Of a stretch of 44,531 nt of DNA, positions 1 through 10,837 are shown in pieces. A program made the translations under genes and the position numbers. The stretch is from Rubrivivax sp. GTDB taxonomy: Bacteria > Pseudomonadota > Gammaproteobacteria > Burkholderiales > Burkholderiaceae_C. Position 1 is the stretch's first letter. Each line of letters begins with the position of its first letter. The notes under the pieces are model-generated. The model was given only the letters and a program-made list of their open reading frames with translations. It made no database searches and was not told where the DNA came from. The stretch is from positions 1-44,531 of the forward strand of contig DYOR01000012.1 in assembly GCA_020720385.1 (NCBI GenBank), given 5' to 3'.

Positions 1-241
1 GGTTGACCCCCGCCTGGCCCGCGGCCAGGCCGCGCCCGATGCGCTCGAGCACGTCTTCCTCGGCGATGCCCAGCTCCAAGAGCTTGGCGTGGGCGTGCTC
101 GGCGAGCGTCTGCGCGAGGTCCTCGCAGAACTCGTGGCGCTGGGCGATCTCCTCGCGCGGCAGGGTGAGCCGGCCCCGGCCCGGTGCCACGAACAGCGCG
201 ATGAACGCGGGCGGGACGACGATCTGGCTTTCCTCGGACAT
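1..241 (-). CDS. Conserved hypothetical protein, partial (runs off the left edge)
   Basis: Only the first 80 codons are in the window. The start ATG is at 241 and the frame stays open to base 1. The protein begins MSEESQIVVPPAFIALF and continues with a charged, probably helical stretch (PREEIAQRHEFCEDLAQTL). I recall this N-terminus from a small Comamonadaceae/Burkholderiales family sometimes labelled 'ATPase with chaperone activity'. No ATP-binding motif is visible here, so that label should not be taken as function. It starts 25 bases after the cfa stop on the same strand and is probably co-transcribed with it. The family assignment rests on memory of the N-terminus. Confidence 0.6.
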   Translation of the reverse strand, partial: MSEESQIVVPPAFIALFVAPGRGRLTLPREEIAQRHEFCEDLAQTLAEHAHAKLLELGIAEEDVLERIGRGLAAGQAGVN

Positions 242-266
242 CGCCGATTCTCGCCAGTGGCCGCCC

Positions 267-1565
267 TCAGTGCCAGCGCAGCGGTTCGCCTGGCGGCAGA
301 CCGCGGCCGTCGTCGGCGGTCGGCGCCACGCCGTACATGTAGCCGCGGTTGAACGGGTACGCCGACTGCGCGCCGGGCAGCGGCCCGGCGCCGACGGCGC
401 CGTCGGGCCGGGAAGCGAGCAGCTGGTAGAGCGCGAGCCAGCCGCGCTCGAAGCACATGGCGCTGCCCGCCAGGTACAGGCGGTAGGCGCGCAGCGTGGC
501 CTCGCTGGTGAGCGCGCGCGCCTCGTCGATGCGCTCCTCCAGTGCATCCGACCACGCCCACAGCGTGCGCGCGTAGTGCGGGCGCAGGTTCTCGGCATCC
601 AGCAGCTCGAGCCCGCCGCGCGCCAGGCTCTCGCTCACCCGCGACACGTGGACCAGTTCGCCGCCGGGGAAGATGTGGTCCTCGATGAACTCGCCCATTC
701 CCGCGCCGAGCCGGTCGTTGCGCAGGCCGCAGGCGGTGATGCCGTGGTTCAGCACCAGCCCGCCGGGCGCGACGAGGCCGGCCAGGCGCGTGAAGTACTC
801 GCTCAGGCGGGCGCTGCCCACGTGTTCGAACATGCCGATGGAGGCGATGCGGTCGAACGCACCCGCGCGCGGCAGCTCGCGGTAGTCCACGAGACGCATG
901 TCCACGCGCCCGCGCAGGCCCTTCTCGTCGATGAGCCGGTTGACATGGGCGTGCTGGTTGGCCGACAAGGTGATGCCCGAGGCGCGCACGCCGTAGTGCT
1001 CGGCGGCCCAGAGCAGCAAGCCACCCCAGCCGGCACCGATGTCCAGGAAGCGCTGCCCGTGCGACAGCGCGAGCTTGCGGCAGACATGGTCGAGCTTGGC
1101 CTGCTGCGCCTGCGCCAGGCTCATAGCCGGCTCGGCGTAGTAGGCGCAGGAGTAGACGCGCAACGGGTCGAGCCAGAGGGCGAAGAAGTCGTCGCTCACG
1201 TCATAGTGGAAGCGCACCTGGCGCGCGTCGCGCTGCCGATGGTGCAGCCAGGCCGAGCGCCATTGCTGCAGCCAGCGTAGCCAGGCCAGGCGTTCGCCGC
1301 GCTTGACCGGGTCGCCCACCAGGGCCCCGGCCACGGCCATGAGGTCGTGCATCGAGCCCTCGATGTCGATCTCGCCGCTGGCGTAGGCCGCCGCGAGCTG
1401 GCCGACCTCGCCGCGCGCCAGCCAGGCCAGCGCGCGGCGTCCGCCCAGCTTCAGGCGCACATCGGCCGCAGGGCCTCCCGCACTGCCCCCCGGCCACTGC
1501 AGGGCCAGGCTGCGCGGCAAGCGCGCCAGGCGGTCATCGATGAGGACGGAGAGTGCGGACATCAT
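267..1565 (-). CDS. cfa: Cyclopropane-fatty-acyl-phospholipid synthase family methyltransferase
   Basis: This 432-residue SAM-dependent enzyme of the Cfa/mycolic acid synthase family adds a methylene group to unsaturated acyl chains of membrane phospholipids. Visible motifs are HYDVSDDFF (about 120-128), YSCAYY (138-143), the SAM-binding LDIGAGWGG (174-182), and a late cysteine in AMCFERGW (about 393) that lines up with the active-site region of E. coli Cfa. An N-terminal domain of about 100 residues precedes the methyltransferase fold, as is usual. Two adjacent ATGs (1565 and 1562) follow a GGGAGG ribosome site. The second has the more normal spacing, so the protein may be 431 residues. It follows lldG by 86 bases on the same strand. 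Cyclopropanation typically accompanies stationary phase or stress. A link to the lactate genes is positional only. Confidence 0.93.
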   Translation of the reverse strand: MMSALSVLIDDRLARLPRSLALQWPGGSAGGPAADVRLKLGGRRALAWLARGEVGQLAAAYASGEIDIEGSMHDLMAVAGALVGDPVKRGERLAWLRWLQQWRSAWLHHRQRDARQVRFHYDVSDDFFALWLDPLRVYSCAYYAEPAMSLAQAQQAKLDHVCRKLALSHGQRFLDIGAGWGGLLLWAAEHYGVRASGITLSANQHAHVNRLIDEKGLRGRVDMRLVDYRELPRAGAFDRIASIGMFEHVGSARLSEYFTRLAGLVAPGGLVLNHGITACGLRNDRLGAGMGEFIEDHIFPGGELVHVSRVSESLARGGLELLDAENLRPHYARTLWAWSDALEERIDEARALTSEATLRAYRLYLAGSAMCFERGWLALYQLLASRPDGAVGAGPLPGAQSAYPFNRGYMYGVAPTADDGRGLPPGEPLRWH

Positions 1566-1640
1566 GACCTCCCGATGTCACCACGGCGCGCACAGTATTC
1601 GCGTACCCGCCGGGCGGCGCAAGTGCCACCACCCAAGTCA

Positions 1641-1655
1641 TTGATGCCGCATCAA
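1641..1655. promoter_or_regulatory. Perfect 15-base palindrome at the lldG/cfa boundary
   Basis: TTGATGC-C-GCATCAA is a perfect inverted repeat with 7-base arms and one central base. It overlaps the lldG stop codon and lies about 76 bases upstream of cfa. The outer TTGAT/ATCAA halves look like FNR half-sites, but they are separated by five bases, not four, so a standard FNR site is not supported. It could be an operator for another dimeric regulator acting on cfa, or chance. Confidence 0.3.
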
Positions 1656-2245
1656 CGTGGCGGCAGCAGCACCACCGTGAGGCTGCGGATGCCCTGCGCG
1701 CCGCGGATGAGCACGCCCTCGATGTCGGCCGTGGCCGACGGGCCGGTCATGAACACGGCGTAGCGTGCGCGCGCCAGCGCCGCCTCGCGGTAGGCGGCAT
1801 GCATGTCGGCAACGATGCGCTGCGGGTCGAGCAGCACCACCAGGTGCTGCGACAGGAAGCCCAGCGCCGGAACGACGAACTGCGCGTCGTCGATGAGCAC
1901 CGAGCCCGTCTCGGCCACGCCGAAGAGCGCGCGCACGATGCCCACGTCGACGTCGTCCAGGCTCGCCGGGGGCGCCTTCGCATCCAGCGGCCGCGTGCCC
2001 GCCACCTCGGGCGTGGCCGAGACCACCACCTTGGCCTGCGGGAAGAGCGTGGCCAGAAGCGCGCCCAGGTCACCGTCCGCCGGCGCGTCGGCCCAGCGGC
2101 CACCCATGCGCTCGAGCGCGGCGCCGAAGGCCTGCAGCGGCGCCGCGGCATCGGCGGCGGCCGGGAACACGGGCACCGCGGGCAACGGCACGGATGCGGG
2201 CTGGTGGGCGCGGATGCGCGCCAGCATCTCGTCGCGGACGTTCAT
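1652..2245 (-). CDS. lldG: L-lactate dehydrogenase complex protein LldG/LutC (LUD domain)
   Basis: This 197-residue LUD-domain protein is the smallest part of the three-component LldEFG (LutABC) complex, which oxidises L-lactate to pyruvate. It begins MNVRDEMLARIRAH. The family-typical segment ETGSVLIDD, followed by a block ending RGAQGIRSLTVVLL, fills the C-terminal half. No cysteine cluster is present, as expected for this subunit. The ATG at 2245 overlaps the lldF stop as ATGA, so it is translationally coupled and last in the dld-lldE-lldF-lldG operon. Length and gene order match the Shewanella dld-II/lldEFG and Bacillus lutABC loci. The exact role of LldG in the complex is poorly known. 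Confidence 0.9.
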   Translation of the reverse strand: MNVRDEMLARIRAHQPASVPLPAVPVFPAAADAAAPLQAFGAALERMGGRWADAPADGDLGALLATLFPQAKVVVSATPEVAGTRPLDAKAPPASLDDVDVGIVRALFGVAETGSVLIDDAQFVVPALGFLSQHLVVLLDPQRIVADMHAAYREAALARARYAVFMTGPSATADIEGVLIRGAQGIRSLTVVLLPPR

Positions 2246-3618
2246 TTCTTTCCCCGGTTCGCCAGGTACCACTGGCGGAAGGTCTGCTTGGGTGCCACCG
2301 GCACCTCGCGCTGCTTGCCCCAGGCGTTCATGCGGTTGTAGAGCATGATGCGCGGCAGGTGCTCCACGCCGGCCCCGGCGGTTTCCACTGCGGCGCGGTA
2401 CAGGCGCGGGCTGGCGAGCAGCTTGCCGCCCAGGCTCATCGCCTGCTTCTTCACGAAGGGCAGCGCACCGCGCTCGGCGACGATGCGACGCCATTTGTAG
2501 ATCTGGTCGTGGATGTCGATCTTCACCGGGCACACCGCGGTGCAGCTGCCGTTGAGCGTGGAGGCGAAGGGCAGCGTGCTGTATTTGCGCAGGTCGTAGG
2601 TGGGGTCGATGATCACGCCGATGGGCCCCGAGTAGGTGGCGCCGTAGCTCAGGCCGCCGCTGCGCCGGTAGACCGGGCAGGTGTTCATGCAGGCGCCGCA
2701 GCGGATGCACTTGAGCGAATACCAGAAGTCGTCCATGCCCAGGCGTTCGGCGCGGCCGTTGTCGACGAGCACGATGTGCATCTCGGTGCCCGGGCGCGGC
2801 GCGCGGAAGTGCGAGGTGAGCTGGGTGATGGGCGAGCCCAGCGCGCTGCGCGAGAGCATGCGCACGAACACGCCCAGGTGCTCGGTGCGCGGGATGATCT
2901 TCTCGATGCCGATGCTGGCGATGTAGAGCCTGGGCAGGTGCACGCTGAGGTCGGCGTTGCCCTCGTTGGTGCACACCACCACGGCGCCGGTCTCGGCCAC
3001 GGCGAAGTTGGCGCCGGTCATGCCGGCATCGGCTTGCAGGAAGTGCGGGCGCGTGGTGCGGCGCTGGCTCTCCGCCAGGTAGTGCACGTCGCTGTTCTCC
3101 GGGTCGGTGCCCAGGGTGCGCGCGAAGACCCGCGCCACGTCGCTGCGCAGCTTGTGCACGGCGGGCACGACGATGTGGCTGGGCGGCTCGTCGTCGAGCT
3201 GCTGGATGCGCTCGCCCAGATCGGTCTCGATCACGGCAATGCCGCGCTTCTCGAGGAAGGGCCGCATGTCGCACTCGTCGGTGAGCATCGACTTGGCCTT
3301 CACCAGCGACTTGGCGCCATGTGCAGCCAAGATGTCGTGCACGATCTGATTGTGCTCGGCGGCGTCGCGCGCCCAGTGCACGATGGCGCCGTTGGCCTGG
3401 GCCTTGCGTTCGAACTCCTCCAGGTACTCGGCCAGGTGGGTGAGCGTGTGCTCCTTGATCTGCGAGGCGAGGCTGCGCAGCGCGTCCCACTCGGGCACCA
3501 GGGCCACCGCGGCGTCGCGCTTGGTGCGCAATTCCCACAGGCGGCGATCGTGGAACTCCAGGTTGCCGGTGGCGGCGATGAATTCCGAGGAGGCCTCGGC
3601 ATGGGCGATGGGCTTCAT
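2242..3618 (-). CDS. lldF: L-lactate dehydrogenase Fe-S protein LldF/LutB
   Basis: This 458-residue protein has an N-terminal LUD domain (about 60-290) followed by a ferredoxin-like region with CIRCGACMNTCP (Cys 304, 307, 310, 314) and CTAVCPVKIDI (Cys 359, 363). The layout is diagnostic of LldF/LutB, the electron-transfer subunit of the LldEFG L-lactate dehydrogenase. The N-terminal ATG at 3618 overlaps the lldE stop (ATGA), and the 3' end overlaps lldG the same way. No signal peptide or membrane segment is evident, so it acts in the cytoplasm and passes electrons on to a carrier not identified here. The length is normal for the family. Confidence 0.93.
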   Translation of the reverse strand: MKPIAHAEASSEFIAATGNLEFHDRRLWELRTKRDAAVALVPEWDALRSLASQIKEHTLTHLAEYLEEFERKAQANGAIVHWARDAAEHNQIVHDILAAHGAKSLVKAKSMLTDECDMRPFLEKRGIAVIETDLGERIQQLDDEPPSHIVVPAVHKLRSDVARVFARTLGTDPENSDVHYLAESQRRTTRPHFLQADAGMTGANFAVAETGAVVVCTNEGNADLSVHLPRLYIASIGIEKIIPRTEHLGVFVRMLSRSALGSPITQLTSHFRAPRPGTEMHIVLVDNGRAERLGMDDFWYSLKCIRCGACMNTCPVYRRSGGLSYGATYSGPIGVIIDPTYDLRKYSTLPFASTLNGSCTAVCPVKIDIHDQIYKWRRIVAERGALPFVKKQAMSLGGKLLASPRLYRAAVETAGAGVEHLPRIMLYNRMNAWGKQREVPVAPKQTFRQWYLANRGKK

Positions 3619-4354
3619 GCGCGCGCTCCGTTGAGCACCTGGGCGATGTGCATGAACTTGACCGGAAGCTCCAGTCTGTCCGCGCAGCCCTTCTGGTGCA
3701 TGAGGCAGGACATGTCGGCCGAGACGATGTACTCGGCACCGGCCTGGACATGGTCCTGCACCTTGTCGTAGCCCATGCGTGCCGAGACGGGTTCCTCGAA
3801 CACCGAGAAGGTGCCGCCGAAGCCGCAGCACTCGTCGGGCCGCTTGGGCTGCGCGAAGCGGATGCCCTTCACCGCCGAGAGCAGCGTCATGGGCTTGGAG
3901 AACGGCGTCTCGATGAGCTCGGACATGCTCGCCGTGCGCAGCGCGCGCAGCGAGCTGCAGCCGTTGTGCAGGCCCACCGTGTGCGGGAACTCGGCCCAGG
4001 GAAACTCGCGCACGCCCAGCACGTCGTGCAGGAACTCGACGAGCTCGTAGGAGCGCTGGCGCACCTGGCGCACCTCCTCGGTCTGCTCGATGGCCGTGAA
4101 GTGCTCGCGCACGTGGTGCGTGCAGCTGCCCGAGGGCGAGACGATGTACTCGAAGCCGGCGAAGTTGCGCACGAACAGGGCCTCGGCGCCGGCGGCGTCG
4201 GCCTCGCAGCCGCTGTTGGCCATGGGCTGGCCGCAGCAGGTCTGCTCCAGCGGGTAGGCCACTTCGACGCCGAGCCGCTCCAACAACTCGAGTGTGGCCA
4301 CCGCCACCTCGGGGAAGAAGGCATCCACGTAACACGGCACGAACAACGCCACCT

Positions 4355-4358
<4 letters not shown>
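3615..4358 (-). CDS. lldE: L-lactate dehydrogenase protein LldE/LutA (two CCG domains)
   Basis: This 247-residue cytoplasmic protein is made of two CCG (DUF224) domains. They show as TCCGQPMANSGC (Cys 41-42) and DECCGFGGTF (Cys 177-178), with extra cysteines at SGSCTHH and HNGCSS. CCG pairs bind an Fe-S cofactor in heterodisulfide-reductase-like proteins. In LldE/LutA they form part of the L-lactate oxidising complex with LldF and LldG. The start is ATG 4358, overlapping the stop of the upstream D-lactate dehydrogenase gene (ATGA). Together the four genes cover oxidation of both lactate enantiomers. Glycolate oxidase Fe-S subunits are related, but the length and the lldFG neighbours make LldE the better call. 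Confidence 0.92.
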
Positions 4359-7204
<2,846 letters not shown>

Positions 7205-7670
7205 GGCATCTCCCTGTGCTTGCACCCGCACGCCAGTCGGCCAGGTGGCGTCCGGGCACAACGCCGCACCATTTTGGAAGAGGCTCGGCGACGAACCCGA
7301 GACCGTGCCGCGCCCTGCACGGAGCGCCGCCACGTCGCCCTCCAACCGCCACTGCCGACCCCATGGATCTCCCTGTCTACACCAAGGTTGAGCTCGGCTT
7401 CGGCCGTGGCGGTTGACATGCGTCAAGACACCCGCAGGGCCTTCTGACGGACACTCCCCCGCGGACAAGTGCGGTACATCCGTCGACAACAAAGAGGACT
7501 CAGGACATGCAGTGGCAAGCCGACGCGAGGGCCGGAGAAGGACCCGCAACCGCGCCCCCCCAGCGTCGCCTGACCGTCTGCCTGGACCTGTCCCCGGCAT
7601 CCCCCCCTGGCCACGCACGCCGCCACCCTGCCCCGCAGATTGGTGAGTGCCGGCCCCACGTGAGCGCACG
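7205..7670. other. Divergent control region between the lactate operon and nuo
   Basis: This 466-base stretch separates the divergent starts of dld (minus) and nuoA (plus). It holds an FNR-like palindrome at 7413-7426 and a possible 55-codon leader ORF at 7507-7674. I see no other gene. No convincing -10 hexamer stands at the class II distance from the palindrome on either strand, so the true start points cannot be placed by eye. Confidence 0.6.
7413..7426. promoter_or_regulatory. FNR/CRP-family binding site (TTGAC-N4-GTCAA)
   Basis: TTGAC-ATGC-GTCAA is a perfectly symmetrical 14-base site that fits the FNR consensus TTGAT-N4-ATCAA with a symmetrical T-to-C change. It lies 209 bases upstream of dld and 245 bases upstream of nuoA, in the only divergent promoter region of the window. 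The same form recurs at 44213. FNR-type regulators sense low oxygen. Control of both flanking operons from this one site is an inference. Confidence 0.6.
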
Positions 7671-7674
7671 ATGA
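7507..7674 (+). CDS. Possible 55-residue leader ORF coupled to nuoA
   Basis: ATG 7507 follows a good ribosome site (AGAGGA, 7 bases upstream). The frame runs 55 codons and ends at a TGA that overlaps the nuoA ATG as ATGA. The predicted peptide begins MQWQADARAGEG and is rich in Pro, Arg and Ala, with two cysteines (VCLDLS, GECRP). It resembles nothing I know. What makes it worth listing is that nuoA itself has only a weak ribosome site, while every later nuo junction but one is tight or overlapping. Coupled translation through this ORF would explain that. It may equally be untranslated leader, and the base composition is not decisive. Confidence 0.35.
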   Translation: MQWQADARAGEGPATAPPQRRLTVCLDLSPASPPGHARRHPAPQIGECRPHVSAR

Positions 7675-8036
7675 GCAGCTATCTCACCTTCGGCCTGTGG
7701 TTCCTGACCATCGTCGGCTTCGTCGTCGTCGCGCTGGTGTCGAACCGCTACCTCGGGCCCCAGCCCAAGGCCAACAACATCAAGCTCGAGCCCTTCGAGT
7801 GCGGTGCCACACCGGTGCAGACACGCAACGTGAAGGCCGTGCCGATCAAGTACTACGCGATCGCCATCGTCTTCATCCTGTTCGACCTGGAAACGGTGTT
7901 TCTCTTCATCTGGGCGCTCGGCGCCCAGCCCTTGAGCGGCTTTTTGCTGCTCACCTTCGGTTTCTTCATCGCCCTGCTCGTGCTGATGCTCGCCTACGTC
8001 TGGAAGAGCCGGCTGATCGAAGGTGTCACGGAGTAA
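7671..8036 (+). CDS. nuoA: NADH-quinone oxidoreductase subunit A
   Basis: This 121-residue membrane subunit of complex I has three transmembrane helices (about 5-27, 62-84 and 89-112). The conserved loop KLEPFECGATP carries the family cysteine, and FDLETVFLF is the usual acidic motif in helix 2. It packs beside NuoH and NuoJ near the quinone tunnel. The start chosen is ATG 7671. A GTG at 7647 would add eight residues without improving the match. It is the first gene of a complete nuoA-to-N operon. Confidence 0.95.
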   Translation: MSSYLTFGLWFLTIVGFVVVALVSNRYLGPQPKANNIKLEPFECGATPVQTRNVKAVPIKYYAIAIVFILFDLETVFLFIWALGAQPLSGFLLLTFGFFIALLVLMLAYVWKSRLIEGVTE

Positions 8037-8038
8037 GC

Positions 8039-8566
<528 letters not shown>

Positions 8567-8568
8567 GC

Positions 8569-9069
8569 ATGGACGCGAACCTCCCGGAACGCATCCGCGC
8601 CCGCGTGGTGCCCGAATGCGCCGAGCTCACCATCGCCCACGGCATGCCCGTCGTGGTCCTGCAGCCCGGTCAATGGCTGGCCGCCGCGCGCACGCTGCGC
8701 GATGAATTCGGCTTCGACATGCTGCTCGACATCACCGCGGTCGACTGGCCCGGGCAGGCGCAGCGCTTCGAGGTGGTGATGCACATGTACTCGACGCACG
8801 AGCGCGTGCGCGTGCGCCTGAAGACGCGCGTCACCGAGTCCGACCCGACCGTGGACAGCCTGGTGCCGCTGTTCGGCTCCGCGGCCTTCCTGGAGCGCGA
8901 GTGCCACGAGATGTTCGGCATCCGCTTCAACGGCAACGCCGACCTGCGCCCGATCCTGCTCTACGAGGGATTCGTCGGCCACCCGTTGCGCAAGGATTAC
9001 CCCAAGGAGCAGGAGCAGCCCCTGGTGCCCTATCTCGAAACCGCGCGCGACAACCCGCGCGACGCATGA
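8569..9069 (+). CDS. nuoC: NADH-quinone oxidoreductase subunit C
   Basis: This 166-residue hydrophilic connecting subunit of complex I has the 30-kDa-family signature as ERECHEMFGI followed by GHPLRKDYPK near residue 150. It is separate from NuoD, unlike the NuoCD fusion of E. coli. The start ATG 8569 is two bases after nuoB, and the stop overlaps the nuoD ATG. Its C-terminus (EQPLVPYLET) is of ordinary length. Confidence 0.95.
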   Translation: MDANLPERIRARVVPECAELTIAHGMPVVVLQPGQWLAAARTLRDEFGFDMLLDITAVDWPGQAQRFEVVMHMYSTHERVRVRLKTRVTESDPTVDSLVPLFGSAAFLERECHEMFGIRFNGNADLRPILLYEGFVGHPLRKDYPKEQEQPLVPYLETARDNPRDA

Positions 9070-10298
9070 GGCCAGCCGTGGAACTGAAAATCGCCAACCC
9101 GGTACGCCCCGCCTTCGGCCAGGTGCTCGATGACGACAGCCGCGTCATCGTCAACATCGGTCCCTCGCACCCGGCCACGCACGGCACGGTGCAGATCATC
9201 GCCGAGCTCGACGCCGAACGCGTCATGCGCGCCGACGTGCACTGCGGCTACCTGCACCGCGGCTTCGAGAAGGAGTGCGAGGCCCACACCTGGCAGAACC
9301 TGATCCCCTACACCGACCGGCTCAACTACTGCTCGGCGCTGATCAACAACTTCGCCTACTGCCAGGCGGTCGAGCAGCTCATGGGCGTCGAGCTCACGCC
9401 GCGCACGCGCATCCTGCGCACGCTGCTCTCGGAGTACTCGCGCATCGCCGACCACGTGACCTGCGTCGCCGCCATGCTCATGGAGATGGGCGCGATGACC
9501 GCGTTCCTCTACCTGATGACGCTGCGCGACTACATCTACGAGCACCTCGCCGACGTCACCGGCGCGCGCGTCACCTACTCCTACGGCCGCATCGGCGGCC
9601 TGGCGCGCGACCTGCCCCCGGGCTGGCTCAAGCGCCTCGAGGAAGTGCTCAAGGAGTACGACACCTACATCGAGCGCATCCACGGCCTGGTCGACCGCAA
9701 CCGCATCTTCATCGACCGCCTGCGCAACACCGGCGTGCTCACCCAGGCGCAGGCGCTGAGCTACGGCTGCACCGGGCCGGTGCTGCGTTCCACCGGCCTG
9801 AAGATCGACACGCGCAAGGACTCCCCCTACCTGGCCTACCCCGACCTCGACTTCGTCGTGCCGGTGGGCATCAAGGGCGACAACTACGACCGTTACGTGC
9901 TGCGCATGCAGGAGATGGACGAGTCGGTGTACATGATGCGCCAGCTCGTGGACATGCTGCCCGAGGGGCCGATCAACACCGAAGACCCACGCTGCACGCT
10001 GCCGCCCAAGCCCCTGGTGTATGGCGAGATCGAATCGCTCATCACCCACTTCAAGCTCATCATCGACGGCCCGCGCGTGCCCGTCGGCGACATCTATTCG
10101 GCGCAGGAAGGCGCCAATGGCGAACTCGGCTTCTACATCGTCAGCACCGGCGAGGGGCAACCCTACCGCGTGCACTGCCGGGCCCCGAGTTTCAACCACG
10201 TGGGAGCGGCGCACCTGATGGTCAAGGGCGGACAACTCGCCGACGTCGTGCCGACGTTCGGCTCCATCAACATGATCGGCGGGGAGTGCGATCGATGA
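9066..10298 (+). CDS. nuoD: NADH-quinone oxidoreductase subunit D
   Basis: This 410-residue 49-kDa-type subunit forms the quinone-reduction site with NuoB. The N-terminal GPSHPATHGTV loop, the GYLHRGFEK segment and the C-terminal VPTFGSINMIGGECDR are all typical. The ATG at 9066 overlaps the nuoC stop (ATGA). A GTG at 9078 has a GAGG sequence seven bases upstream and would give a 406-residue protein, so the start is uncertain by four codons. No NiFe-binding cysteines are present, so it is a complex I subunit and not a hydrogenase. Confidence 0.95.
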   Translation: MRPAVELKIANPVRPAFGQVLDDDSRVIVNIGPSHPATHGTVQIIAELDAERVMRADVHCGYLHRGFEKECEAHTWQNLIPYTDRLNYCSALINNFAYCQAVEQLMGVELTPRTRILRTLLSEYSRIADHVTCVAAMLMEMGAMTAFLYLMTLRDYIYEHLADVTGARVTYSYGRIGGLARDLPPGWLKRLEEVLKEYDTYIERIHGLVDRNRIFIDRLRNTGVLTQAQALSYGCTGPVLRSTGLKIDTRKDSPYLAYPDLDFVVPVGIKGDNYDRYVLRMQEMDESVYMMRQLVDMLPEGPINTEDPRCTLPPKPLVYGEIESLITHFKLIIDGPRVPVGDIYSAQEGANGELGFYIVSTGEGQPYRVHCRAPSFNHVGAAHLMVKGGQLADVVPTFGSINMIGGECDR

Positions 10299-10759
10299 AG
10301 CACCTCTTGCCCGAATTCGAGAAGATGAAGGAGCGCTACCCGGCGGGGTTCGAGTCGTCGCTCGTGCTGCCGTGCCTGAGGCGCATCCAGGAAGACCGCG
10401 GCTACATCGCCGAGACCGACATCGACGGCCTGGTCGAGTACCTCGGCGTGCCGCGCATCCAGATCGAGGAAGTGCTGAGCTTCTACACCCAGTACCGGCG
10501 CCAGCCGGTGGGGCGCTGGCACCTGGAAGTCTGTCGCAACGTCTCGTGCTCGATGCGCGGCGCGGAGCGGCTCATCGACCACCTCAGCAACAAGCTCGGC
10601 GTGAAGCCCGGAGAGACCACGCCCGACGGTCGTTTCACGCTCGGCACCGCGGAGTGCCTGGGTTCGTGCGGCACGGCGCCGGTGATCGTGGTGAACAACA
10701 CCTACCACGAGAACATGAGCCTGGAGAAGATCGACCAACTGCTTGGAGGCCTGGAATGA
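10295..10759 (+). CDS. nuoE: NADH-quinone oxidoreductase subunit E (cluster N1a)
   Basis: This 154-residue thioredoxin-fold subunit of the electron-input module carries the [2Fe-2S] cluster N1a. Ligands show as CRNVSC (C-x4-C) and CLGSCGTAP (C-x3-C). The N-terminal helical part (LRRIQEDRGYIAETDIDGL) is canonical. The ATG overlaps the nuoD stop. A 78-base gap holding two hairpins separates it from nuoF, which is unusual in this otherwise overlapping operon. Confidence 0.95.
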   Translation: MKHLLPEFEKMKERYPAGFESSLVLPCLRRIQEDRGYIAETDIDGLVEYLGVPRIQIEEVLSFYTQYRRQPVGRWHLEVCRNVSCSMRGAERLIDHLSNKLGVKPGETTPDGRFTLGTAECLGSCGTAPVIVVNNTYHENMSLEKIDQLLGGLE

Positions 10760-10760
10760 G

Positions 10761-10837
10761 CGGCCCCCGCGTTCACTTCGTTCACTGCCCCCCAGGGGGG
10801 CGCTCAATGCCCTTCGGGCGGCCGGGCGGGCATTGAC
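10761..10837. repeat. Double-hairpin intergenic repeat between nuoE and nuoF (copy 1)
   Basis: Two perfect inverted repeats fill this gap. GCCCCCC-A-GGGGGGC lies at 10787-10801, and CAATGCCC/GGGCATTG has arms at 10805-10812 and 10828-10835. The stretch around the first hairpin (GCCCCCG..TTC..TTC..TGCCCCCC.GGGGG) matches, in inverted orientation, the element at 41163-41199. That suggests a dispersed REP-like family. I recall similar GCCCCCC..GGGGGC elements in Comamonadaceae genomes. No T-run follows, so a simple terminator is unlikely, though the hairpins could affect mRNA stability or the level of NuoF relative to NuoE. Confidence 0.6.

Noticed and set aside
1641-1655. TTGAT...ATCAA palindrome as a fifth FNR site
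   Set aside because: The half-sites are separated by five bases instead of four, and the palindrome overlaps the lldG stop. It is listed only as an unassigned palindrome.
9066-10298. nuoD as a hydrogenase large subunit (group 4 hydrogenase instead of complex I)
   Set aside because: The NiFe-binding cysteine pairs are absent, and nuoE, nuoF and nuoG are present in canonical order.
10787-10801. Rho-independent terminator between nuoE and nuoF
   Set aside because: The stem is not followed by a T-run, and termination here would cut the operon before essential subunits.
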